Below, in pieces: positions 14,543 through 22,506 of a stretch of DNA of 22,844 nucleotides; the stretch's first letter is position 1, and each line of letters opens with the position of its first letter. The notes below the pieces were generated by a model that was not told where the DNA came from, ran no database searches, and saw only the letters and a list, made by a program, of their open reading frames with translations. This DNA is from a virus. Where the stretch lies: the IMG/VR virus record IMGVR_UViG_3300022540_001103, positions 1 through 22,844 of that record; one strand, given 5' to 3'. The position numbers were made by a program, and so were the translations under genes.

Positions 14543-16252
14543 TTAAAACTTTACTTCCTCCGCTTTAAAAGCTTCAAACCCTTCTGGTCTCTGCTCCCTT
14601 TCAGCAGTTTTTTCAGACCAAAAATCAATACTTCCCCAACCCTCCTCTTTTACACAATTATACACAGCCCCAGCAACTGCATCAGAACCATCCTTGCCTC
14701 TCCCAGTACGATGTTCAATTCTCTTACCCTTCCAGTCTATCAGAAAAGGCATCTCTTCTTCAATCAAAATTTTATTATAATATGAAATAAACCGTCCCTC
14801 ATATATAGCATCCTGCCACGTCTCATAAGCCTCTCGTGTCCTGTCAACAGACTGAATGTCCACTTCAAGCCCCTTCGCCTCCATTGCCTGCATCATCTGG
14901 AGAGATTGATAACCATCAAAAGTCAACAGAGCAACATAGAAACCTCGCTGTTCTACAAATTCTATCAACATGCTCTGTATCTCAGCAAAATTAACTTCCC
15001 CACCAGGAGGAGCTTCAAAATATGCCAGAACATCCAGCTTCAACAACGGCATATCTACAGTCACTATTTGTTTCTCTCCTTTTTTATCCTCTGCTTCTAT
15101 TGTTTCTTGTTTTACATCATAGGCATGAACAAAACAAAAAGCAGCTCTACATCGATTTTTAGCCAAATCCACATGTCCAAACCTGAGAAAACTATCTGCA
15201 CATCGAAACGAGGATTTATAACGTCCCGTATCTATATCAATAGGATTGGGAAGGTCATGACTAAATGCCCGCTTTATCGCAACATGGTTCTTAAAGAACG
15301 CATCCTCAGCGACTTTAGGCTCACACAAAATTCGACAAGCAAATCTTATCGGGTTCCTCTTCTTCTCATGAGCAAAATCCGAAGCTTTCTTGGTTGGGTT
15401 TATATCAAAAGTTGACCCAAAACTCGTATACATCTTAGAGTCATTTTTACCTTCATCGTATCGAGTCGTAATAAAATCCCCCTTAAAACGTGGAAACGAA
15501 AGAGACACAACTTTACCCACCTTTGGAAATCGCATTATAGATGTCATTGCAAGGTCATGCAAAGAATTCGCAGACATCGGAATATTTTTCCGCAACCGAG
15601 TCCTTTTCAAATCCGCCACTTCTTCATCCGTTTTGAACGCCGCTATCTCATCCAAAACAACTATAATCAAATTCAACCCCTCCTGAGCTTCCGCCTCGGA
15701 ATGTCCACTGATAAGAGTAATAGCCTTTTCAAACCGAATTTCCGAAGCTAGAACATCTGCCCTACCTTTAAAGAAAGGAGAATTTTTCACATACCTACGG
15801 AGCGGAGTAAAAAACACATTGGCTGCCTGGTCTTTTGTACTTGCAGTATTCAACATATGAATCGACTCAGACCCACAAGACATGTCAGGAGAATAGTAAT
15901 AAGCCTGCGGATTCTTCAAAGCCAAAAGCAAATAAGCAATCCTTAAAAACATAATGCGAGCCACAAAATCCTTCCCACTCCCTTTCCCCCACAGAAGCAC
16001 CAGCTCATTCACATACCTCATCCGCTTCCAGCCTAAGCTCTTCAATGTGTCAGGATTATAAACCTGACTTGCATACTCCACAGCTTCATACTGTTTAGGA
16101 GAAAGTTCAGGAAGCCCAAGAAACCGCTTCCCTCGAATAAATTCTTTCAAAGGGACAGGCTCAAACTCAAAGATAGATGAGCTCCCACGACTGAAGCCCT
16201 TTCCAGTCTCTATCTTCTCAATTGCCTTTTGAAATATAGTCTTACTATGCAT
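14543..16252 (-). CDS. terL: Large terminase subunit
   Basis: This 569-residue protein packages DNA into proheads with an ATPase and a nuclease domain. The ATPase has a Walker A-like LLWGKGSGKD (residues 86-95, with Asp after the catalytic Lys, as in several TerL) and Walker B IIVVLDE (about 196-202). The nuclease domain follows, with acidic residues at HVDLAK (near 363), LLTFDGYQS (near 447) and GKDGSDAVAGAV (near 525), matching the RNase H-like terminase nuclease. Phrases such as SVDRTREAYETWQDAIYEGR are typical of TerL. The start ATG overlaps the upstream stop as TAATG, with GGAG 9 nt upstream. A possible small subunit lies two genes upstream. Confidence 0.93.
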   Translation of the reverse strand: MHSKTIFQKAIEKIETGKGFSRGSSSIFEFEPVPLKEFIRGKRFLGLPELSPKQYEAVEYASQVYNPDTLKSLGWKRMRYVNELVLLWGKGSGKDFVARIMFLRIAYLLLALKNPQAYYYSPDMSCGSESIHMLNTASTKDQAANVFFTPLRRYVKNSPFFKGRADVLASEIRFEKAITLISGHSEAEAQEGLNLIIVVLDEIAAFKTDEEVADLKRTRLRKNIPMSANSLHDLAMTSIMRFPKVGKVVSLSFPRFKGDFITTRYDEGKNDSKMYTSFGSTFDINPTKKASDFAHEKKRNPIRFACRILCEPKVAEDAFFKNHVAIKRAFSHDLPNPIDIDTGRYKSSFRCADSFLRFGHVDLAKNRCRAAFCFVHAYDVKQETIEAEDKKGEKQIVTVDMPLLKLDVLAYFEAPPGGEVNFAEIQSMLIEFVEQRGFYVALLTFDGYQSLQMMQAMEAKGLEVDIQSVDRTREAYETWQDAIYEGRFISYYNKILIEEEMPFLIDWKGKRIEHRTGRGKDGSDAVAGAVYNCVKEEGWGSIDFWSEKTAEREQRPEGFEAFKAEEVKF

Positions 16253-17277
16253 TATTTTTCACTCCGAGCGTCCTGACAACCTTGGTACAAAGCCCGACCA
16301 AAAGAGTACCGAATATTGCGAAGACTCCGACCAGGGTCGGTACAAATGTACTCTACTCCCCATCCAGACTCAACTGCCTGCTTTGCAAACCTCCTCAAAA
16401 CATAATAATCAGCGTTATCAGATGCACAACTCGCTATCTTCACTCCCCGCTCATTTTGAGGAATCGTTTCTTTTAGTTCAAAGTTCTGCTTAAAATAGCT
16501 AAAACCCTCTCCTCCCAGCTTACCGAACATATTCTTAGAAACCACTAAAGGTATATCTCTACCAAATCGCCCCACCGCACTATCCACAAAGGAACTTATC
16601 TCTTTGTCACGGAGTCCCGAACTTAAATCCCACACGATTCGAAACTTCTTACTCTTTTCCATATACCACAATAAAGCATTTTTATACTTTGGAAGAGCCT
16701 TCAAAAGATATGGAACTTCCTCACTAAAAGGAGTAATGAAAACAGACAATCCTCTCTCCGTCAGAATAGAAAAAATCAATTCACACAGTCTCAAATGACT
16801 CTCCGCATTCTTAAATTCAAAATCCAACTGGTTAAGAAACTCCAAATGCCGAGTAGTAAACAAAATAAACCTAGTCCCATTATTTAGATTTTCAGCAAGA
16901 CGATTAGCAAAAAACCGAATGTCTGAAATATGGTAGCCAAATAGGTCAGAAAGACTAAACAGAAGAGGAACTTCTATCTTTACAACATCAAACTCAAGGG
17001 TCTTCTCAGTAAGGCACTTATCCCCTTTTAAAAGCTCAAATTTCACACTACCCGAATCCTGAATATTAAGAAAAAATCGATTCCAAGAGTGTTTATTTAC
17101 TAGAATATTCTCCTTACCACTAGGAGTAATTCTGAAGTCTACCCGTTCCTCAAACATACCTTTAAGAATAAACTCTAAATAGATACCTGTATACGGAAGC
17201 CATTGCTTTCTTTTTTCCAAAAACTCAGTATCAAACTTATTCTCATCTCCTAAATATACATCAACTCGTATCTTCAT
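16252..17277 (-). CDS. Unknown 341-residue protein in the terminase operon
   Basis: I do not recognise this protein. It starts at ATG 17277 with GGGAG 7 nt upstream and overlaps the terminase start, so the two are coupled. Residues 1-110 look beta-rich (MKIRVDVYLGD, YLEFILKGMF, GSVKFELLKGD). The rest alternates helices and strands (RFILFTTRHLEF, LSVFITPFSEE, FRIVWDLSS, IPLVVSKNMFGK), suggesting an alpha/beta domain. Cysteines cluster toward the end (IASCASDNADYYV, VEYICTDPG, LYQGCQDA). There is no obvious Walker, nuclease or transmembrane motif. Its place between a possible small terminase and the large subunit suggests a packaging or regulatory role, but it may be a cargo gene. Confidence 0.7.
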   Translation of the reverse strand: MKIRVDVYLGDENKFDTEFLEKRKQWLPYTGIYLEFILKGMFEERVDFRITPSGKENILVNKHSWNRFFLNIQDSGSVKFELLKGDKCLTEKTLEFDVVKIEVPLLFSLSDLFGYHISDIRFFANRLAENLNNGTRFILFTTRHLEFLNQLDFEFKNAESHLRLCELIFSILTERGLSVFITPFSEEVPYLLKALPKYKNALLWYMEKSKKFRIVWDLSSGLRDKEISSFVDSAVGRFGRDIPLVVSKNMFGKLGGEGFSYFKQNFELKETIPQNERGVKIASCASDNADYYVLRRFAKQAVESGWGVEYICTDPGRSLRNIRYSFGRALYQGCQDARSEK

Positions 17278-17295
17278 AGCTTCTCTCCCCCATCT

Positions 17296-17697
17296 TTACT
17301 TATCTCCCTCTTCCACAATACTTTTCAAACAACGAAAAATATCTCTTCGCAAACTCTCATCTACAACTACCTTAGTTAGCTCCTCCACACATTTCTTATA
17401 AAACGCCTGCCTTTTTGCTTGTTCCCGCTTAGCTGAATGCATCTCTGTAAATGTCATTGTCAGCCAGCGTTGTAATTTATCCTGAGCAGCTCTGAACTTC
17501 TTCTCACTGAAGCTCTTCGCATCCATATCCATGCCTAATGTAGTAACATAAGCATCAGCTACTCTATCAATTAACATCTGATGGAAGATTGTAATCTCCC
17601 TCGAATCCCCTTCGAAAAGCTTCTCTCCTTCTGCTATTAACTTCTGGTATATCCTAGTTTCCTCAGGCTGGTATTTTGACAAATCTCTCTCAAACAT
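17296..17697 (-). CDS. Possible small terminase subunit
   Basis: This 133-residue, mostly helical protein is the first gene of the packaging block, just below a promoter candidate. It starts at ATG 17697 behind AGGAG with 7 nt spacing. The central segment FHQMLIDRVADAYVTTLGM resembles the helix region of some P27-type small terminases, which often carry LIDRxAxAY-like patterns, followed by a long charged helix (FRAAQDKLQRWLTMTF, HSAKREQAKRQAF) suitable for oligomerisation. No helix-turn-helix can be pointed out with confidence. Order (small protein, unknown, TerL, portal) supports but does not prove TerS. An unrelated regulator is possible. Confidence 0.5.
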   Translation of the reverse strand: MFERDLSKYQPEETRIYQKLIAEGEKLFEGDSREITIFHQMLIDRVADAYVTTLGMDMDAKSFSEKKFRAAQDKLQRWLTMTFTEMHSAKREQAKRQAFYKKCVEELTKVVVDESLRRDIFRCLKSIVEEGDK

Positions 17698-17715
17698 AAA
17701 AACTCTCCTGTATAA

Positions 17716-17744
17716 AAGATACTCTAACCTTATTCAGATGTCAA
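17716..17744 (-). promoter_or_regulatory. Sigma70/SigA-type promoter upstream of the packaging genes
   Basis: TTGACA (17744-17739), a 17 nt spacer and TATCTT (17721-17716) are present. The -35 box overlaps the last codons of the clamp-loader gene, whose stop is at 17730. The AGGAG of the next gene follows after 6 nt, giving a predicted leader of about 12 nt. It marks the border between the DNA-metabolism block and the packaging and structural genes and could serve as a late promoter. Confidence 0.6.
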
Positions 17745-18842
17745 GAGTCGGACAACCTCGTCACCCTTCAAAGGCTGGGGTTTGGTGGGGGATTTCGACA
17801 ACCCTCCAATTGTACTAGCAATCTCATGAAACAAAAGCTTTGCGGCTGGCTTCCCCTGGGACACAATCCGATTAGAAATAAAACCATAAGTACACTTCAA
17901 CATCCCTCCATACAAAAGACTATCCCTGGTTCCCGCCTTTAAAGCCTGTTTAAGCATACTACCCAGATAGTCAACAAACCGCCGTATAAAAATCTTAAAG
18001 TCAGGCTGAAACACCTGGAACTCATCAAACAACTCCACCGCTTTAACAAAACCTCCTGTTTTTAACTGCCTTATAATCTCTTTAACAACTGTCACATCTC
18101 CATACACTTCCTTTACTAGCTCCTTTGTAACCACACCCTTCCCAAGAACAGATAAATGCTCAAGCATCACAAGCACTTCCCGCAGATTATAACTTGACAA
18201 ATCATACAGCTCCCGACACAGCTCCATCGAACAATTTGTAGCCTCCTCATCCAACAAACTCTTCAAAAATTTCTCTATTTCCAGCCATCGAATCAGCTTA
18301 AATCGAAACTCCAGAAGACGACTCACAACCGCCTCACTCTTCTTGACAATCTCCGAAACATCTGTAGTAATTAAAATAAAGAAAACATTCTCAGGAGGCT
18401 CTTCCAGGAGCTTTAATAATGCATTAAGAGCTTCTTTAGACATCATATGACATTCATCCATAATCACAATCTGGTACTCTGCAAAAGAATAAGAAACGAG
18501 GCGGTCTCCGAGTTCTCTTATATTATCAATCAAACCACAAAATGCTGCATCAAGCTCCAGCACCCCACCGAGCCCCTGAGTTATCTGATAACAACTTTCA
18601 CATGTTCCACAAGGCTCTACCCCCGTTCGCTTATCACAATTCAGGGATGCAGCAACAACCCTTGCCACAGTAGTTTTCCCTACTCCACTGCTACCACCAA
18701 AAAGAGCTCCCGCAGGAAGCGGTCTCTGATTCTTGTAATATTCACCTAGAACAATCTCAAAGAAATCAACAATGTGCTTCTGTCCTAGAACATCTTTAAA
18801 CTGTTTCGGTCTATACTTAAGATTCCATCTCGTTGCTGCCAT
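17730..18842 (-). CDS. dnaX: DNA polymerase III gamma/tau-type clamp loader subunit
   Basis: This 370-residue AAA+ ATPase matches bacterial DnaX. It has Walker A GGSSGVGKT (49-57), the zinc module C69, C78, C81, C84, the LELDAA...IDNIRELGDRL segment (95-115), Walker B IVIMDECHMM (125-134), sensor 1 region ILITTD (156-161) and an SRL (174-176) in place of the usual SRC arginine-finger motif. The C-terminal third would be the collar domain. It is shorter than E. coli gamma (431) and lacks the tau extensions that bind DnaB and polymerase. It starts at ATG 18842 (GAGG, 6 nt) and overlaps the radical SAM gene by 26 nt. It could load a host or phage sliding clamp. No delta, delta-prime or clamp gene is seen in this window. 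Confidence 0.92.
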   Translation of the reverse strand: MAATRWNLKYRPKQFKDVLGQKHIVDFFEIVLGEYYKNQRPLPAGALFGGSSGVGKTTVARVVAASLNCDKRTGVEPCGTCESCYQITQGLGGVLELDAAFCGLIDNIRELGDRLVSYSFAEYQIVIMDECHMMSKEALNALLKLLEEPPENVFFILITTDVSEIVKKSEAVVSRLLEFRFKLIRWLEIEKFLKSLLDEEATNCSMELCRELYDLSSYNLREVLVMLEHLSVLGKGVVTKELVKEVYGDVTVVKEIIRQLKTGGFVKAVELFDEFQVFQPDFKIFIRRFVDYLGSMLKQALKAGTRDSLLYGGMLKCTYGFISNRIVSQGKPAAKLLFHEIASTIGGLSKSPTKPQPLKGDEVVRLLTSE

Positions 18843-21414
18843 GACACACCTCTCTCAATTTTTCTTTTTCCTTCTCCCAAAGCCCTACTTTTTCCACAGA
18901 GAAAGAAAGAATCTTCCGAAAAGATTTATCATTAAAGAAACCTTTCAAGAATACTCGAATGTCAACATCATGACTTAGCTTAATCTTCAACACGCCATAA
19001 TCTTCTACACGAACATCCCAGAAAAATACTTTTTTAAGGTCAATCTCCTTCTTCCGCTTCCCTGAATAATATCGGGTTACTTGCTGCAAAACAACAACCT
19101 CAGAGGCATCGAGGAATTGATTATAATAGGCTCGTAGTACATCCTGATTCCAAATCCCTGTCTCAATCCTATACTCACTTATAACACTCTTCAGTCTCGG
19201 TTTTTTAGCCTCAAGCTCCATACGCCGAACAAGCTTCATATTCGGAAGTGCCGCACCCTTCAAAAGTTGAAACTCCTGCTCAGAGATTTCCCGTTGTGTT
19301 GCCATAAAGAAATAGTCGTAACCTCCATACCAATTCTTATTGTCTCTATCACTAAGAAAAACCATCTGATTCACAGACAAAGGAAAATCACACAAATAAG
19401 CTGCCCGATGAAACACAGCCTTAAAATGTGAATTCGGCACCATTTGATAACCATCAGGTACTCGATAGATAACCCGATGCCATCGAACGTAGCTCTGCTC
19501 ATCATTCTCAGGAGCATCAAGAACACCAGCTCCCATCCTTGGTTTAATCCGTATTTCTCTTTTATCAAATTGCCCTGACTTTATGCCAAGATACATTTTA
19601 AGCAGAGACGACTTTGGTACGCCCCTATCTACAATATCCCAAGGAAAGATTTCATTACTATAACGCTCCCGCATAATGTATCCCCAGGAAAAATCTGTTT
19701 TCTTCATCCATTTCGTTACAGTATCTTTCATAGTACGACAGTACGATGCATAGAACGGTCTGTCCAACTCTTCAGCAGCTTTCACCACAGCTTCAGCAAA
19801 CCTCGTATCCCCCAAATGCATACCCTGCATCACATACAGAAAATTCTCCTCAAATTTTCCTCCTCCCCCTCTAGGATATTTCACAATGCGTTTAATAACT
19901 TTACCTTCTTCATCTTTAACATTAAATCTATCAAGATGTTCACTAATCTCCATCCAGGGCTGTCTCTGGTCTAAAGTCGGCTTCTTCCACTGGAGAGGAG
20001 TACAGGGCTCTATAAAAATAGGAGTCCAACTAACCAGTATTTGTATTTTGGACTTCATCAAATCCCGATACTGAACAACTTTATCCAACAAGGAAAAAAA
20101 CTCCTCATAATCCTTCCAATCCTCATCTACATTTGCAAGCATATAAAATTTGATTTTTGTATACCCTTCAGTCTCTATTGCAATTCGACACGCCTTCAAA
20201 ATCTCCTCCTCAGTAATCCCCTTTAGAAGACGATTTCGCAATCGCTGAGACACACCCTCAACTCCAAGAGCCAACTGACGCATTCCCAACCTACTCAAAA
20301 AACGGTCAAATTCTCGGTCTTGAGTAAAAGCATCCATCCGTATGGAAAGAGGGTCAACAACCCGACTAATTTTAGCTAATTCATTAAACAATTTCCGTTT
20401 TTCAGTATAAAAAGCAAACTCTGTAGCAATAGGACAAAGCCCTTTAAATGTACCGCCATTCTTTTTGTTCTCTTTCATCCCCACAACTATCTTTTCTACA
20501 CTTCGCTCTCGGTAAGGGCGATACTTCCAGCCGATACCACAGAATGCACAAACTCCTCGACACCCCCTTGAAATCTCCACTTCTCCCAGCCCCATAGTAG
20601 CATCCGTATATGAAGGAATAGGCTTCGTATACATAGGAACTTTATCCAACTCCTTACATTTAGCGACTTTAAACTTCATAGGAAATTTTGAAGGGCTCGG
20701 TTCCCATTTAAGGAACTTTTCCTTATCATATTTTGGTTTATAAAACCTTGGACAAAAAATAAAATCAAAGTCTCTCTGAGCAATGCCCAGCCCCTCATGA
20801 TTAGACAACCCATGCTCTTTCACATTCATCCACATCGTAAGCAAATCAAACAGTCCAGGCTCCGCATCCCCCAGATAAATCATATCTGCAACAGGATAAG
20901 CAACGCAGAAGTTACCATACATTGCCGAACCTCCCACCATAATCATCGGGTATCTAGGCTCGTCCGTTCCGTCATGATGCTCTCGGTCTTGTCTCAACAC
21001 AGGAATACCACTCATCTTAAGCTGGAGGATAAAATTAACCCAGGGAGGAAGGAAACTCAGAGAAGTAGCAACTATATCAAACTCTCCTGCTGACCGCTTC
21101 GATTCCACACTGAAAAGAGGGTATAGGTGCTTCCGAAATAGCTTATATTCTTTTTCCGTACTAGGGAAATAAGCTCTTTCACAGACAACATCCTCCCTCC
21201 ATTCATTAATCATTTGATAGAGGAGAGGAAGACTCTGATTCCCCCTAAAATCTTCATAGCGATAAGGGGCAACCAAAAGGATTCTCAGTTTGGCAGAATC
21301 CCAGTCCTTATGAAATGTATTGGGTTCCCTCCCCAGATAGCAATGAGGCAAATCGAGTTCAGACTTATGCTCTTCCAAAAAATCTTTAACTTCCTCGGAA
21401 GACCTAATTAGCAT
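18817..21414 (-). CDS. Radical SAM protein, TIGR03960-like with C-terminal DUF2344 domain
   Basis: The ATG at 21414 is chosen over a preceding TTG because GAGG lies 5 nt upstream and the codon overlaps the upstream stop as TGATG. The 865-residue protein has three parts. Residues about 45-190 resemble the B12-binding-like Rossmann domain of TIGR03960 proteins, ending in MIMVGGSAMYGNFC and a G-D-A-E motif. Residues about 275-490 are a radical SAM domain with RGCRGVCAFC, i.e. C285, C289, C292 for the 4Fe-4S cluster, followed by YRPYRERS. The DUF2344-like domain, about 640-850, has LPNMKLVRRMELEAKKP and SGKRKKEIDLKK. The reaction of this family is not established to my knowledge. Coupling to the glycosylase and clamp loader suggests co-regulation with DNA metabolism. 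No sign of frameshift. Confidence 0.88.
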   Translation of the reverse strand: MLIRSSEEVKDFLEEHKSELDLPHCYLGREPNTFHKDWDSAKLRILLVAPYRYEDFRGNQSLPLLYQMINEWREDVVCERAYFPSTEKEYKLFRKHLYPLFSVESKRSAGEFDIVATSLSFLPPWVNFILQLKMSGIPVLRQDREHHDGTDEPRYPMIMVGGSAMYGNFCVAYPVADMIYLGDAEPGLFDLLTMWMNVKEHGLSNHEGLGIAQRDFDFIFCPRFYKPKYDKEKFLKWEPSPSKFPMKFKVAKCKELDKVPMYTKPIPSYTDATMGLGEVEISRGCRGVCAFCGIGWKYRPYRERSVEKIVVGMKENKKNGGTFKGLCPIATEFAFYTEKRKLFNELAKISRVVDPLSIRMDAFTQDREFDRFLSRLGMRQLALGVEGVSQRLRNRLLKGITEEEILKACRIAIETEGYTKIKFYMLANVDEDWKDYEEFFSLLDKVVQYRDLMKSKIQILVSWTPIFIEPCTPLQWKKPTLDQRQPWMEISEHLDRFNVKDEEGKVIKRIVKYPRGGGGKFEENFLYVMQGMHLGDTRFAEAVVKAAEELDRPFYASYCRTMKDTVTKWMKKTDFSWGYIMRERYSNEIFPWDIVDRGVPKSSLLKMYLGIKSGQFDKREIRIKPRMGAGVLDAPENDEQSYVRWHRVIYRVPDGYQMVPNSHFKAVFHRAAYLCDFPLSVNQMVFLSDRDNKNWYGGYDYFFMATQREISEQEFQLLKGAALPNMKLVRRMELEAKKPRLKSVISEYRIETGIWNQDVLRAYYNQFLDASEVVVLQQVTRYYSGKRKKEIDLKKVFFWDVRVEDYGVLKIKLSHDVDIRVFLKGFFNDKSFRKILSFSVEKVGLWEKEKEKLREVCHGSNEMES

Positions 21415-21971
21415 CAAATCCTCATCAAAACCTCATCTAAAACTTTTGCTACTTTCTGAAGCTCTCTAAACTTTTCTGGCTTATAACAAACGGATGCTGG
21501 ATGAATGGACGGGATGACTTTAAACCCCATCTTATGTTTAAGAACCTTCCCATGATATTCACTAATCTTCGATATGCTATTAATAAAATAATTCGGCTGG
21601 GCTCCAAAAACCACCACAACTTTCGGCTTCATAAACTTCAAACTAGGAATCAAAAACTTACGAACACACGTACTAACTTCATACCTTGACAATAAACGAT
21701 TCTTCTTTGTCTTACACAAGCACACATTTGTCACAAAAATATCTGGTCGCTCCAGCTCTATTTCCATAAGGAATCTCTCAAAAACTTCACCCGCCTTCCC
21801 TACAAAAGGACGACCTATCTCATCTTCTCTTTCTCCAGGATTCCGCCCAATGAAGAATACTTGAGGAGAAGAAAAACAACCCTCGCCAGGAACAGGATTT
21901 TTGCAATCACGACGAGCTGGACAAGCCGTACAAGCCAAAACAGCCTCTCGATAGTCTTGATACCACCTCAT
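21414..21971 (-). CDS. Uracil-DNA glycosylase, family 4-like (Fe-S)
   Basis: The ATG at 21971 is preferred to a GTG two codons earlier because GAGGAG sits 5 nt upstream and the ATG overlaps the upstream stop as ATGA. This 185-residue protein removes uracil from DNA in base excision repair. Cluster cysteines are C14, C17, C86 and C102, with the expected family 4 spacing. Motif A reads GRNPGEREDEIGRPFVGKAG, the conserved asparagine is in FVTNVCLCK, and the C-terminal motif is IPSIHPASVC. In motif A the acidic residue of the usual GEAPG is Arg here, which may alter activity or specificity. Extra cysteines at 23 and 32 flank the cluster region. Next gene overlaps by TGATG. Confidence 0.88.
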   Translation of the reverse strand: MRWYQDYREAVLACTACPARRDCKNPVPGEGCFSSPQVFFIGRNPGEREDEIGRPFVGKAGEVFERFLMEIELERPDIFVTNVCLCKTKKNRLLSRYEVSTCVRKFLIPSLKFMKPKVVVVFGAQPNYFINSISKISEYHGKVLKHKMGFKVIPSIHPASVCYKPEKFRELQKVAKVLDEVLMRI

Positions 21972-22504
21972 TCCCACTCCTCAAAGTTATCATTCATATG
22001 AAGAAAAATCACTGGAAGATTCCAGTACTTCTCCCCCCTCTTCTGATTATAAATAAAAATATTCTCATCATCCAAAATCTGTTTAAAAGAGATACTCGCT
22101 CGGTCTCCCTGCTCATCCAGCTTAATAAAATGCTCCACATCAATCATCGCTATAAGATTCACTCTCTTACCTAAATTGAACTGCTCCTGTTGCTTTTCCG
22201 TCACACCATAATTACGGTAATTAATAACAATATAAGCTCCTCCTCGATTCTGAGATACTTCCATAAGAGACTCGATTTGATACTGTGTTACAGCACCAAA
22301 AGGAAATCCCGTCAGTGATTTCATCCACTTCAATTCAAAGGCTACGAAAACTTTCTCATAAAATACATAGCAGTCATACGGCTTTCTAGGGATGAACCTG
22401 GAACTCCCCACTCTAGGCATATCAGGAATCTTCTGAAAATGAGCATTAGGAAAGTAGAACCTAAAGGAATCCCTCCACTCTTTTTGGAAAACAGTCTCTC
22501 TCAT
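21968..22504 (-). CDS. RecU-like Holliday junction resolvase
   Basis: This 178-residue protein resembles RecU-family PD-(D/E)XK nucleases that cut Holliday junctions during recombination and chromosome or concatemer resolution. D44 (RKPYDCYVFY), E57 and K59 (FVAFELKW) have the same 13 and 2 residue spacing as the catalytic Asp, Glu and Lys of Bacillus RecU, followed by GFPFG, then TQYQIESLMEV with Q74 or Q76. The N-terminus is shorter than cellular RecU (about 200 residues). It starts at ATG 22504, 2 nt after the upstream stop, with GGAG 13 nt upstream, so initiation may rely on coupling. It could process replicating phage DNA before packaging. A related nuclease of another subfamily is possible. 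Confidence 0.78.
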   Translation of the reverse strand: MRETVFQKEWRDSFRFYFPNAHFQKIPDMPRVGSSRFIPRKPYDCYVFYEKVFVAFELKWMKSLTGFPFGAVTQYQIESLMEVSQNRGGAYIVINYRNYGVTEKQQEQFNLGKRVNLIAMIDVEHFIKLDEQGDRASISFKQILDDENIFIYNQKRGEKYWNLPVIFLHMNDNFEEWE

Positions 22505-22506
22505 TT

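Noticed and set aside
14156-14785. Plus-strand 209-residue open frame across the portal-terminase junction
   Set aside because: Antisense to two well-supported genes, spans their junction, has no recognisable domain and no ribosome site.
17730-18842. Programmed frameshift in the clamp-loader gene as in E. coli dnaX
   Set aside because: I saw no A-AAA-AAG-type heptamer in the gene, and the product is already the short gamma-like form.
18959-18964. TTGACA inside the radical SAM gene as a promoter for the clamp loader
   Set aside because: No -10 box at 16-18 nt (GGTTTC), and it lies inside coding sequence.
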